Origin: Halomonas cerina
GTDB lineage: Bacteria > Pseudomonadota > Gammaproteobacteria > Pseudomonadales > Halomonadaceae
Assembly (NCBI RefSeq): GCF_014192215.1
Contig: NZ_JACHXP010000012.1
Coordinates: 1 to 64,000, forward strand
Direction: 5' to 3'
Length of the DNA: 64,000 bases
Positions within the stretch are counted from its first letter, which is position 1, and every line of letters starts with the position of its first letter. The notes beneath the pieces were generated by a model that searched no databases, was not told the DNA's origin, and saw only the letters and a program-made list of their open reading frames with translations. This document shows positions 1 to 7,883 of this stretch, one piece after another. The position numbers were made by a program, and so were the translations under genes.

Positions 1-977
1 ACCCCGTAACGACGGATATAGGTCGAGACCGCACCGGCCAGCAGGTTGCCCGGCACGTCGTTACCCGCATAGACCAGCGGGCGCTCGTGGGCGCCGGTGG
101 CCAGCACGACGCGACCGGCACGCACCCGGTGCAGGCGCGAGCGCACCTGACGACGGCCGTCCTTGAGCGGCGCGGTATCCGCCAGGTGCTCGGTGCGCCG
201 CTCGTGCAGGGTCACGAAGTGGTGGTCGTGATAGCCGTTGGCCGTGGTGCGGGCCAGCAACGTCACGTTGTCGAGACCCGACAGCTCCTTCAGGACCTCG
301 GCGGCCCACTGATCCGCCGGCTGGTCGTCGAGCCGCTCGCGGGAATCGAGCAGCGAGCCACCCATCTCCTCCTGCTCGTCGGCCAGGATCACCCGGGCGC
401 CACTGCGCGCCGCGGCCAGGGCGGCGGCGAGGCCCGCCGGGCCGGCCCCGACCACCAGCACGTCGCAGTGCTGGTGCAGGTGGTCGTAGCTGTCCGGGTC
501 GTTCTCCATGGGGCTGCGACCCAGGCCAGCGGACTTGCGGATGTACTTCTCGTAGGTCATCCACATCGAGGCCGGGGCCATGAAGGTCTTGTAGTAGAAG
601 CCCGGCGGCATGAACTGGCCGCCCAGCTTGCCCACCAGGCCCATCAGGTCGCGCTGGACGTTGGGCCAGCCGTTGGTGCTGCGGGCCTCGAGACCGTCGT
701 AGAGCGCCTGCTGGGTGGCCCGCACGTTGGGCACCTGGCCGGCCTCGGTCTTGCCGAGCTGGACCACCGCATTGGGTTCCTCGGCGCCGGCGGCGACGAT
801 GCCGCGCGGCCGCGAGTACTTGAAGCTGCGGTTGACCAAGTCGACGCCGTTGGCGAGCAGCGCCGAGGCCAGGGTGTCACCGGCATGGCCCTGATAACGC
901 TTGCCGTTGAAGGTGAAGCTCAGCTTGCGAGAACGGTCGATGCGTCCGCCCCGGGTGAGACGATTGAGCTGGCTCAT
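1..977 (-). CDS. soxA: Sarcosine oxidase alpha subunit (N-terminal part, cut by window edge)
   Basis: This is the large subunit of heterotetrameric sarcosine oxidase, which oxidatively demethylates sarcosine to glycine and passes the methyl carbon to tetrahydrofolate or releases formaldehyde. About 325 N-terminal residues are in the window; the family is about 1000 long, so the remainder lies to the left. Visible are an N-terminal ferredoxin-like segment (FTFNGKRYQGHAGDTLASAL) and, near residue 170, a dinucleotide-binding motif (VLVVGAGPAGLAAALAAARS) followed by an acidic strand end. The ATG overlaps the soxD stop as ATGA, showing translational coupling. It is the fourth gene of glyA-soxB-soxD-soxA. 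soxG would be expected beyond the edge. Family assignment is secure; the C-terminal aminomethyltransferase half is not seen. Confidence 0.95.
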   Translation of the reverse strand, partial: MSQLNRLTRGGRIDRSRKLSFTFNGKRYQGHAGDTLASALLANGVDLVNRSFKYSRPRGIVAAGAEEPNAVVQLGKTEAGQVPNVRATQQALYDGLEARSTNGWPNVQRDLMGLVGKLGGQFMPPGFYYKTFMAPASMWMTYEKYIRKSAGLGRSPMENDPDSYDHLHQHCDVLVVGAGPAGLAAALAAARSGARVILADEQEEMGGSLLDSRERLDDQPADQWAAEVLKELSGLDNVTLLARTTANGYHDHHFVTLHERRTEHLADTAPLKDGRRQVRSRLHRVRAGRVVLATGAHERPLVYAGNDVPGNLLAGAVSTYIRRYG

Positions 978-1324
978 GCGCGGACTCCTTCACGAAGCGG
1001 TGCCTGGTCGGCGGCGTCCCGGGATGATCGGCCCTCGGGGTACTCGGCGGTAAATCTCGGCTGCTCGCCCATCCTGTAGGTCTCAAGGATCGCGTAGGTC
1101 ACCGTGTGGCGGGTGATGTTGAAGAACTTGCGGCAACCCACGGCGTGTACCCACAGCTCGTGGTGGATGCCGCGCGGGTTATCGCGGAAGAACAGGTAGT
1201 CGCCCCATTCCTCGTCGCTGCAGGCCGCGGGGTCGGCCGGACGGGCGATGTGCGCCTGGCCCTTGGGATGGAATTCCTCTTCCTCGCGGTGTTCGCCGCA
1301 GTAGGGGCAATGGATATAGAACAT
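974..1324 (-). CDS. soxD: Sarcosine oxidase delta subunit
   Basis: This is the small zinc-binding subunit of heterotetrameric sarcosine oxidase, 116 residues (family about 90-100). It opens with a CPYCGEHR motif supplying two zinc ligands, and further Cys and His residues (AACS, HAVGCRKFF) lie in the middle and C-terminal parts, as expected for the family. It has no catalytic role; in known structures it packs against the alpha subunit and binds zinc. It begins 12 bases after the soxB stop and its stop overlaps soxA by four bases, so the three subunits should be made in step. The C-terminal tail (after about residue 95) is longer and more basic than usual. Confidence 0.94.
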   Translation of the reverse strand: MFYIHCPYCGEHREEEEFHPKGQAHIARPADPAACSDEEWGDYLFFRDNPRGIHHELWVHAVGCRKFFNITRHTVTYAILETYRMGEQPRFTAEYPEGRSSRDAADQAPLREGVRA

Positions 1325-1336
1325 GGCGAAATCTCC

Positions 1337-2587
1337 TTAGTGGGCCACGCCGGCGGCACCGTGCTCATCGATCAGCGCGCCGGTGTGGAAGCGATCGATG
1401 GAGAACGGCGCGGCGATCGGATGCATCTCGCCCTTGGCCAGGCTGGCGGCGAACACGTGCCCCGAGCCCGGGGTGGCCTTGAAGCCGCCGGTGCCCCAGC
1501 CGCAGTTGAAGTAGAGGCCCTTGACCTGGGTCTTGGACAGGATCGGGCAGGCATCCGAGCAGGTGTCGACGATGCCGCCCCACTGGCGGTTCATGCGCAC
1601 CCGGGAGAAGATCGGGAACATCTCGACGATGGCCTGCAGGGTGTGCTCCACGGTGGGGTAGCTGCCGCGCTGGCCGTAGCCGTTGTAGCCGTCGATGCCC
1701 GCGCCGATGACCAGGTCGCCCTTGTCGGACTGGCTGATGTAGCCATGCACGTGGTTGGACATCACCACGGTGTCGAGCACCGGCTTGAGCGGCTCGGAGA
1801 CCAGCGCCTGCAGCGGATGCGACTCCAGCGGCAGCTTGATGCCGGCCATCTTGGCCAGCACGCCGGAGTTGCCGGCGGTCACGCAGCCCACGGTCTTGGC
1901 CTCGATGTCACCGCGGTTGGTGTGCACCCCGTAGACCTGGCCATCGCGGATCTTGAAGCCGGTGACCTCGGTCTGCTGGAGGATGTCCACGCCATGGGCG
2001 TCGGCGCCCCGGGCGAAGCCCCAGGCCACGGCGTCGTGGCGGGCCACCCCGGCACGCGGCTGCCAGGAGGCGCCCATCACCGGATAGCGGGCATTCTTCG
2101 AGCAATCCATGATCGGCACCAGTGCCTGGACGCCCTTGGCGTCGAGCACCTCGCCGTCGATGCCGTTCAAGCGGTTGGCGTTGACCCGGCGCTGGATGTC
2201 GCGCATGTCCTGCAGGGTGTGGCCGAGGTTCAACACGCCGCGCTGGGAGAACATGACGTTGTAGTTGAGGTCCTGGGACAGCCCTTCCCACAGCTTCATG
2301 GAATGCTCGTAGAGCGCCGCGGCCTCGTCCCACAGGTAGTTGGAGCGGACGATGGTGGTGTTGCGCGCGGTATTGCCGCCGCCCAGCCAGCCCTTCTCGA
2401 TCACCGCCACGTTCCTGACGCCGAACTCCTTGGCCAGGTAGTAGGCGGTGGCCAGGCCGTGGCCGCCGCCGCCGACGATGATGACATCGTAGGCCTTCTT
2501 GGGCGTGGGGTTGCGCCACTGACGCTCCCAGTTCTCGTGGTGGCTGAGCGCGTGCTTGACCAGCCCGAAGCCTGAATAACGTTGCAT
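1337..2587 (-). CDS. soxB: Sarcosine oxidase beta subunit
   Basis: This is the flavoprotein subunit that carries covalent FMN and the sarcosine-oxidising FAD site. The 416 residues match the family length. The FAD-binding motif [19 protein letters not shown] is near residue 33, followed by [15 protein letters not shown] flavin loop sequence ([12 protein letters not shown]) and a C-terminal [14 protein letters not shown] segment that closes the DAO fold. A GGAG ribosome site lies 6-7 bases before the ATG. It sits 46 bases downstream of glyA and 12 bases upstream of soxD, in one transcription unit. The protein is cytoplasmic. In Pseudomonas the equivalent operon is induced by betaine, dimethylglycine or sarcosine metabolites; the same is inferred here. 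Confidence 0.96.
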   Translation of the reverse strand: MQRYSGFGLVKHALSHHENWERQWRNPTPKKAYDVIIVGGGGHGLATAYYLAKEFGVRNVAVIEKGWLGGGNTARNTTIVRSNYLWDEAAALYEHSMKLWEGLSQDLNYNVMFSQRGVLNLGHTLQDMRDIQRRVNANRLNGIDGEVLDAKGVQALVPIMDCSKNARYPVMGASWQPRAGVARHDAVAWGFARGADAHGVDILQQTEVTGFKIRDGQVYGVHTNRGDIEAKTVGCVTAGNSGVLAKMAGIKLPLESHPLQALVSEPLKPVLDTVVMSNHVHGYISQSDKGDLVIGAGIDGYNGYGQRGSYPTVEHTLQAIVEMFPIFSRVRMNRQWGGIVDTCSDACPILSKTQVKGLYFNCGWGTGGFKATPGSGHVFAASLAKGEMHPIAAPFSIDRFHTGALIDEHGAAGVAH

Positions 2588-2633
2588 AGGGGTCTCCTCC
2601 AGGATCCCGCCGGCATGGCCGGCGGGAACGGGC

Positions 2634-3956
2634 TCACGCGATGGACGGGGCGGACTCGGCGCCGGGCATGGTCACGCCATAGACCGGGTGACGCTCGCAC
2701 AGCTCGGCCACCTTCTCGCGCACCTCGTCCTCGACCGCGTCGCTGTTGCGGCGCTCGGTCAGGACGTCGAGGATGTCGCAGATCCAGCCGGCCAGGGCCT
2801 CGCACTCATCGACACTGAAGCCGCGGGTGGTCACCGCGGGAGTGCCGATGCGCAGGCCCGAGGTGACGAAGGGGCTTTCCGGGTCGTTGGGCACGGCGTT
2901 CTTGTTGACGGTGATGTGGGCGCGACCCAGGGCGGCATCGGCGTCCTTGCCGGTCACGCCCTGCTTGATCAACGAGACCAGGAACAGATGGTCGTCGGTG
3001 CCGCCGGACACCACGTCGAAACCGCGCTCGACGAAGACATTGGCCATGGCGCGGGCGTTGTCGATGACCTGCGCCTGGTAGCGCACGAAGTCCTGGCTCA
3101 TGGCCTCGCGGAAGGCCACCGCCTTGGCGGCGATGACGTGCATCAGCGGCCCGCCCTGCTGGCCCGGGAACACCGCGCCATTGAGCTTGCGGTAGAGCGC
3201 CTCGTCGCCGGTGGCGGAGAGGATCAGGCCGCCGCGCGGACCACGCAGCGTCTTGTGGGTGGTGGTGGTCACCACATGGGCATGGGGCAGCGGGCTCGGG
3301 TAATGCCCAGCAGCCACCAGGCCCGCGACATGCGCCATGTCGACCAGCAACCAGGCACCCACCTCATCGGCGATGGTGCGGAAGCGACGCCAATCGATCA
3401 CCCGCGAATAGGCCGAGAAACCGGCGATGATCAGCTTGGGCCGGTGCTCCCGGGCCAGACGCTCGACTTCCTCGTAATCAATCTCGCCGGTCGCCGGATT
3501 CAGGCCATACTGCACGGCATGGTAATGCTTGCCCGAGAAGTTGGGTGCCGCCCCATGGGTCAGGTGACCGCCGTGGGCCAGGCTCATGCCCAGTACGGTG
3601 TCGCCCGGCTTGATCAGGGCCATGAAGGCTGCGGCATTGGCCTGGGCGCCGGAGTGCGGCTGAACGTTGGCGTAGTCGGCGCCGAACAGGGCACAGGCAC
3701 GCTCGATGGCCAGGGTCTCGACCTTGTCGACGAACTCACAACCGCCGTAATAGCGCTTGCCGGGATAACCTTCGGCGTATTTGTTGGTCAACTGGGTGCC
3801 CTGGGCCTCCATGACCGCACGGCTGGCATAGTTCTCGGAGGCGATCAGTTCGATATGGGCCTCCTGGCGGGCGACTTCCTCGGCGATGGCCGAGGCCAGG
3901 GAGGCATCGACGGATGCCAGGCGGTCATTGCGGGAAAATCCATCACGGTGGGTCAT
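2634..3956 (-). CDS. glyA: Serine hydroxymethyltransferase
   Basis: This PLP enzyme interconverts glycine plus methylene-tetrahydrofolate with serine. Placed first in the sarcosine oxidase operon, it can recapture the methyl carbon from sarcosine and make serine for SdaA. The 440 residues are slightly longer than housekeeping GlyA (about 417). Visible signatures are the substrate and PLP loop [10 protein letters not shown] near residue 37, HSGAQAN near residue 102, DMAHVAGL near residue 207 and the PLP-lysine motif [15 protein letters not shown] near residue 230. A GGAG site precedes the ATG. It is probably a catabolic paralogue with a housekeeping glyA elsewhere; this is inferred from its context. 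Confidence 0.96.
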   Translation of the reverse strand: MTHRDGFSRNDRLASVDASLASAIAEEVARQEAHIELIASENYASRAVMEAQGTQLTNKYAEGYPGKRYYGGCEFVDKVETLAIERACALFGADYANVQPHSGAQANAAAFMALIKPGDTVLGMSLAHGGHLTHGAAPNFSGKHYHAVQYGLNPATGEIDYEEVERLAREHRPKLIIAGFSAYSRVIDWRRFRTIADEVGAWLLVDMAHVAGLVAAGHYPSPLPHAHVVTTTTHKTLRGPRGGLILSATGDEALYRKLNGAVFPGQQGGPLMHVIAAKAVAFREAMSQDFVRYQAQVIDNARAMANVFVERGFDVVSGGTDDHLFLVSLIKQGVTGKDADAALGRAHITVNKNAVPNDPESPFVTSGLRIGTPAVTTRGFSVDECEALAGWICDILDVLTERRNSDAVEDEVREKVAELCERHPVYGVTMPGAESAPSIA

Positions 3957-4066
3957 GCAGGGCTCCGGTATTGTTATCGCGGGTGGTCGTCACTCGAGGC
4001 CACTCTCGCCGCGATGGTATCCCCGGCCTCGGGGGGCAAGATGCTTGACGACGTCACGACTCGACG

Positions 4067-4096
4067 CGTTTGCGACACGGGTACCGTTTCGCGACA
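4067..4096. promoter_or_regulatory. Direct repeat upstream of glyA, candidate activator site
   Basis: Two similar blocks, CGTTTGCGACA at 4067-4077 and CGTTTCGCGACA at 4085-4096, stand in the same orientation with their shared GCGACA ends 19 bases apart, about 110 bases before the glyA start codon. AraC-family activators commonly bind direct repeats spaced about two helical turns apart, and GbdR is encoded in this window, so this is a candidate GbdR operator. No promoter elements were resolved. The assignment is inference only. Confidence 0.35.
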
Positions 4097-4177
4097 ACCG
4101 AGTCGGGGATCGGCTCCCCTGGCTCGGCACCCGGCGCGCTTCCTCAGCGCCGGGCACGGAAAGGTCCGGACACGACA

Positions 4178-4210
4178 CGCCGCGGCCCATCCTCAGGATG
4201 GGCCGCGGCG
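4178..4210 (-). terminator. Perfect 16-bp hairpin after gbcB
   Basis: Two 16-base arms (4178-4193 and 4195-4210) are perfectly complementary around a single central base, starting 27 bases past the gbcB stop. There is no clear T-run on the gbcB strand, so it may act as a 3' stability hairpin or a weak terminator rather than a classical intrinsic terminator. Confidence 0.55.
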
Positions 4211-4236
4211 GGCGTATCGGGCGTGCCGGGCGGTGG

Positions 4237-5343
4237 CTAGTAGGCCACCACCACGTCGCCCTTGGGCATGCTGCAGCAGGAGAGAATGTAGCCCTCGGCG
4301 ATATCCTCCTCGGTGATGCCGCCGTTGTGGTCCATCTCCACCTCACCGGTGCTGAGCGGTACCCGGCAGGTCCCGCAGATTCCCATGCCACAGGCCTTGG
4401 GAATATGCAGTCCCAGCTTGGCTGCGGCGGTATGGACCGTCTCGCCGGGCTGGATGCGCACACTCTTGCCCGTCACGCTGAACTCGACGCTGATCAGGTC
4501 GGCAGCATCGAATTCCTCGGCCTCGGCCTCGGCCTGCTCGACATGCTCGATCACCTCTTCCTGAACCTCCAGCGGCGTGGCGCCGAAGAACTCCTCGTGG
4601 TAGTGGCTCATGTCGAAGCCGTGCTGCGTCAGCAGGTGCTTGACGGCGTGCATGTAGGGCGTCGGGCCGCAACAGAAGATTTCGCGGTCCATGAAGTCCG
4701 GGGCCATCAAATCGAGCATCGCCTTGGACAGGTAGCCCCGGAACCCCGACCACGCCTGGCCCAGCTCGTCGCTGCGCTCGGCGACGATATGCAGCTTGAA
4801 CTCGGGAATCCGCGAGAAGATGTGCTCCAGCTCACGATGGAAGATCACATCCGTGGGGGTGCGGGAACTGTGCACGAACTCGATATCCACGGCGGCGTTG
4901 GTGTCGAACATCCAGCGCACCATGGACATCAGCGGCGTGATGCCGACACCGCCGGAGAGCATCAGGTACTTCTCCGCCGGATAGTCCATGATGTTGAAGT
5001 TGCCGACCGGGCCGTGTACCACCAGCTCGTCGTTGGCCTTGAGATTGTCGTGCAGCCAGTTGGAAACCACCCCACCCGGCATGCGCTTGACGGTGATCGA
5101 GAAGCTGTAGGGCACCGAGGGTGAACTGGAGATGGTATAGGAGCGCATGATGGGCTTGCCATCGATCTCCAGCTCCAGGGTCACGAACTGCCCTGGCTTG
5201 AAGAAGAACAGCACCGGCTGCTCGGCCATGAAACAGAAGGTGCGGGTGTCCCAGGTTTCCTGGATCACCTTGACACAGCGCACCGCATGGCGGCCGTTGG
5301 TCCAGGTCTGGGTGGTGACGGGGTTAAGGAAGTTCATTGTCAT
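4237..5343 (-). CDS. gbcB: Glycine betaine demethylase reductase component
   Basis: This is the electron-transfer partner of the Rieske oxygenase GbcA; together they oxidise glycine betaine to dimethylglycine plus formaldehyde using NAD(P)H. The 368 residues carry an FNR-like flavin domain (RSYTISSSP near residue 73), an NAD-binding domain (GGVGITPLMSM near residue 133 and FCCGPTPYM near residue 225) and a C-terminal plant-type 2Fe-2S domain (CGMGICGTC then CC, residues about 320-360). A glutamate-rich linker near residue 265 joins the last two. The start could be 5343 or 5337, both ATG; 5343 has an AGG about 10 bases upstream. A longer frame without a better ribosome site was rejected. It is divergent from gbcA. 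Confidence 0.95.
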   Translation of the reverse strand: MTMNFLNPVTTQTWTNGRHAVRCVKVIQETWDTRTFCFMAEQPVLFFFKPGQFVTLELEIDGKPIMRSYTISSSPSVPYSFSITVKRMPGGVVSNWLHDNLKANDELVVHGPVGNFNIMDYPAEKYLMLSGGVGITPLMSMVRWMFDTNAAVDIEFVHSSRTPTDVIFHRELEHIFSRIPEFKLHIVAERSDELGQAWSGFRGYLSKAMLDLMAPDFMDREIFCCGPTPYMHAVKHLLTQHGFDMSHYHEEFFGATPLEVQEEVIEHVEQAEAEAEEFDAADLISVEFSVTGKSVRIQPGETVHTAAAKLGLHIPKACGMGICGTCRVPLSTGEVEMDHNGGITEEDIAEGYILSCCSMPKGDVVVAY

Positions 5344-5669
5344 TGTCGTGTCGCCTGGGCTGCAGCATGAGGGTCTCCGACCGCGGTGCCACCGCCTGCC
5401 GTTGTGCGAATTCTGCGCAGCGCCGCCGGACACGACTTGCCTGTCTGCGACATGGGCATGTCCATGACATCCACCCCCGCCATTTTTCGTTCTTCACCGC
5501 GTCGCTGCTGCATCGCCACACGTCGCCGGCAGACAACCGCCCCCCAGACCGCTGCTCCACACTCGCTGCAACCCGCCACGGCCCACTCCGCCGCGCGGCC
5601 ACTCACCTGGCTGTACCCCCGAACAACCCCGAGGCCGCCATAGCGGCCCTGAAATGAGGATATGCCTCC
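5344..5669. promoter_or_regulatory. Divergent gbcB/gbcA control region
   Basis: This 326-base gap separates two oppositely transcribed halves of one enzyme, so it should hold both promoters and activator sites. The clearest element is an interrupted palindrome, GACATGGGCATGTC at 5449-5462, near the centre. A GAGGA ribosome site at 5656-5660 serves gbcA. I could not assign -35/-10 boxes with confidence. Control by GbdR is inferred from the pathway and the presence of gbdR in the window. Confidence 0.5.
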
Positions 5670-6956
5670 ATGGACTCCATGTCTCTCGCTCGCCTGGATG
5701 ACTCCCTTGCCCCGGCCCGCGAGGCCACCGTCGAGATGCTGCAGCAGCGCCGGCACCACTTCTCGCTCCCTCAGCCCTTCTACAACGATGAACGGCTGTT
5801 TCGCCTGGACATGCAGGAGATCTTCGAGAAGGAGTGGCTGTTCGCCGGCATGACCTGCGAGATCCCCGCCAAGGGCAACTTCATCACCCTCGATGTGGGG
5901 GACAACCCGGTGGTCATCGTGCGTGGCAACGACGGCAAGGTGCACGCCTTCCATAACGTCTGCCGTCACCGCGGCTCGCGGCTGTGCGTCACCGACAAGG
6001 GCAAGGTGGCCAAGCTGGTCTGCCACTACCACCAGTGGACCTACGAGCTGGATGGCCGCCTGCTGTTCGCCGGCAGCGACATGGGCAAGGATTTCGACCT
6101 CGGTGCCTACGGGCTCAAGCCCGTCCAGGTGCAGACCGCCGGGGGCTATATCTTCGTCAGCCTGGCCGACGAGCCCCCGGCCATCGACGAGCTCCTCGAG
6201 GCGCTGGATCGCTACCTGGCCCCCTATGACATGGACAACGTCAAGGTCGCGGTGGAATCCAGCATTGTCGAGCAGGCCAACTGGAAGCTGGTGCTCGAGA
6301 ACAACCGCGAGTGCTACCACTGCAACGGCGCCCATCCCGAGTTGCTCAACTCCCTGCAGGAGTTCGACGACACCGATGACCCCCGGGCGACCCCGGCCTA
6401 CAAGGCGCTGGTGGCCCGCAAACAGGCCGACTGGGAAGCCCAGGGCGTGCCCTTCAAGCTCACGCGGCTTGGTCGTCGCAACCGCCTGACCCGCACGCCA
6501 CTGCTGAACGGCACCGTCTCCATGACCATGGACGGCCAGCCGGGCTGCAAGAAGCTGATGGGCCGCCTGCAGAGCCCCGACATGGGCTCGCTGCGCATCC
6601 TCCACCTGCCCAACTCCTGGAACCACTACATGGGCGACCACGCCGTGGTGTTCCGGGTGATGCCGCTGGGGCCCCAGAAGACCGTAGTGACCACCAAGTG
6701 GCTGGTCCACAAGGATGCCGTGGAAGGCGTCGACTACGACCCGGCCCAATTGCGCCGTGTCTGGGACGCTACCAACGACCAGGATCGCCGGCTTGCCGAG
6801 GAGAATCAGCGCGGCATCAATTCCAAGGGCTACGAGCCGGGCCCCTACTCCGAGACCTTCGAGTTCGGGGTGATCGACTTCATCGACTGGTACAGCGAGC
6901 GCATGCTCGAGAATCTGGGCAATAGCGCCCCGCATCTCCAGCTGGCCCAAGGCTGA
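5670..6956 (+). CDS. gbcA: Glycine betaine demethylase, Rieske oxygenase component
   Basis: This is the catalytic subunit that removes the first methyl group of glycine betaine, giving dimethylglycine and formaldehyde. The 428 residues match the family. The Rieske 2Fe-2S ligands are CRHRG near residue 99 and CHYHQW near residue 120; the mononuclear iron motif NRECYHCNGAHPE lies near residue 213. The ATG at 5670 is nine bases after GAGGA; an in-frame ATG at 5679 is possible. A separate ATG at 5662 is in another frame and has no long reading frame. It is divergent from gbcB rather than in one operon with it. A strong hairpin follows the stop. Confidence 0.96.
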   Translation: MDSMSLARLDDSLAPAREATVEMLQQRRHHFSLPQPFYNDERLFRLDMQEIFEKEWLFAGMTCEIPAKGNFITLDVGDNPVVIVRGNDGKVHAFHNVCRHRGSRLCVTDKGKVAKLVCHYHQWTYELDGRLLFAGSDMGKDFDLGAYGLKPVQVQTAGGYIFVSLADEPPAIDELLEALDRYLAPYDMDNVKVAVESSIVEQANWKLVLENNRECYHCNGAHPELLNSLQEFDDTDDPRATPAYKALVARKQADWEAQGVPFKLTRLGRRNRLTRTPLLNGTVSMTMDGQPGCKKLMGRLQSPDMGSLRILHLPNSWNHYMGDHAVVFRVMPLGPQKTVVTTKWLVHKDAVEGVDYDPAQLRRVWDATNDQDRRLAEENQRGINSKGYEPGPYSETFEFGVIDFIDWYSERMLENLGNSAPHLQLAQG

Positions 6957-6972
6957 GCCCACCCCTCGCCAT

Positions 6973-7008
6973 GCTCCCGGGGCCCACCGCTCGGTGGGTC
7001 CCGGGAGC
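6973..7008 (+). terminator. Long hairpin after gbcA
   Basis: Two 17-base arms (6973-6989 and 6992-7008) are complementary with one mismatch, beginning 16 bases after the gbcA stop. No T-run follows, so this may be a 3' stability element or a factor-assisted terminator. Confidence 0.5.
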
Positions 7009-7047
7009 ACCGCCCCCTATGGCGAGCTTCTATATTGGCCCCCTTGC

Positions 7048-7076
7048 AAAAAAACGCCCCCGACTGACGGGGGCGT
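7048..7076 (-). terminator. Intrinsic terminator of the acidic repeat protein gene
   Basis: A GC-rich hairpin with CGCCCCC/GGGGGCG arms at 7055-7076 is followed on the minus strand by seven T residues (plus-strand A run 7048-7054). It lies about 30 bases past the stop of the gene at 7106-7477 and has the form of a classical rho-independent terminator. Confidence 0.85.
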
Positions 7077-7105
7077 CCGACCATGTGGTCCGAATCTGGA
7101 GGTCC

Positions 7106-7477
7106 TTACTCCTCAGGATCGGCCAGATCCCCCTCGGCTACCGGGTTGGCCGCCGAATCCGTGGCCTCGACCCGCTCGGGTACCTCATCTTCGCTCAGTG
7201 CTTCACCATCCGGTCCCAGCGTATCGGCCAGATCCCCCTCGGCTACCGGGTTGGCCGCCGAATCCGTGGCCTCGACCCGAGTAGGCACCTCATCTTCGGC
7301 CAGCACTTCACCATCCGGTCCCAGCGTATCGGCCAGATCTCCCCCTTCCATGGGATTGGCAGCTGAATCCGTCGCCTTTGCCGCCGGATCATCTGCGGCA
7401 AAGGCCAGTGGACCGGCGACCAAGGCGAGTGATACACCGAGAACCCCGATCTTCTTCAGCAAGTCTTGGGGCTTCAT
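7106..7477 (-). CDS. Secreted acidic protein with 35-residue tandem repeats
   Basis: No family was recognised. The 123-residue product starts with a typical signal peptide (basic MKPQDLLKK, hydrophobic core, AFA-ADD cleavage region near residue 27). The mature part is built of two full and one partial 35-residue units of the form ATDSAANPVAEGDLADTLG followed by PDGEALSEDEVPERVE. It is very rich in Asp and Glu and has no Cys. ATG at 7477 was chosen over an upstream in-frame ATG because it heads the signal peptide and is preceded by AGGTG. It has its own terminator and lies alone between gbcA and the formate dehydrogenase operon. A periplasmic or cell-envelope role is possible; function is unknown. 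Confidence 0.8.
   Translation of the reverse strand: MKPQDLLKKIGVLGVSLALVAGPLAFAADDPAAKATDSAANPMEGGDLADTLGPDGEVLAEDEVPTRVEATDSAANPVAEGDLADTLGPDGEALSEDEVPERVEATDSAANPVAEGDLADPEE
7118..7400 (-). repeat. 105-bp tandem repeat inside the acidic protein gene
   Basis: The block beginning ATCGGCCAGATC recurs at 7118, 7223 and 7328, exactly 105 bases apart, so it preserves the reading frame as 35 codons. Units one and two are nearly identical at the DNA level, while the third (the N-terminal one in the protein) has diverged. This indicates recent unit duplication or homogenisation. Confidence 0.9.
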
Positions 7478-7610
7478 ACGACACCTATTGGCTTGAAAAA
7501 ATGCACCCAAAAGGGTGAATGAGAACGTCTCATCTCGATTATCAGTCTAGACACGCCTCGCTCGACGCGCTGTGCGTCATGCATGACTCGCATTTGATCA
7601 CGGCACCGGC

Positions 7611-7850
7611 CTAACGCAACTCGGGCAGCAGGAAGCGCTCGATGGCATCACGCACCGAGGGCAGCATGATATCGGTGCGCGCCATCAGCTCGCGCACCGT
7701 TTCCGCAAGCCTCGGCACCCCCACTTCCCTCTGCTTGCACCGCGCCATACGTGCGCAGGTCTCGGGACAGGCGCCCTCGGGAATACGGATGCCCAACGCC
7801 ACCAGCCGGTCGCGGAAGTCATCCCCATCGATCAGGTCAACGATCATCAT
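7611..7850 (-). CDS. Small cysteine-containing protein of unknown function after fdsA
   Basis: I do not recognise this 79-residue protein. It has a three-cysteine cluster (CPETCARMARC, residues about 28-38) that could bind a metal or Fe-S centre, followed by a predicted helical C-terminus. The frame is open from an ATG at 7883 that directly follows the fdsA stop. However, AGGAGG lies inside that stretch with an eight-base gap to the ATG at 7850, so 7850 is preferred. It takes the place where FdsC or FdsD accessory genes sit in other formate dehydrogenase operons, but it does not resemble FdsD as I remember that family. A role in enzyme maturation is a guess from position. Confidence 0.7.
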   Translation of the reverse strand: MMIVDLIDGDDFRDRLVALGIRIPEGACPETCARMARCKQREVGVPRLAETVRELMARTDIMLPSVRDAIERFLLPELR

Positions 7851-7883
7851 GGCCCTTTCCTCCTCATGGCGCGGTGGCCTCAT

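Noticed and set aside
1106-2575. Long open frame opposite soxB and soxD on the plus strand
   Set aside because: It is antisense to well-identified genes, has repetitive Val/Gly/His/Ala composition typical of GC-rich shadow frames and no family motif or ribosome site.
3957-4236. Glycine riboswitch before the glyA-sox operon
   Set aside because: No tandem aptamer-like structure could be recognised; only a direct repeat and a hairpin after gbcB are visible.
7118-7400. CRISPR-like repeat
   Set aside because: The 105-base period is in frame and codes for protein repeats; there are no unique spacers.
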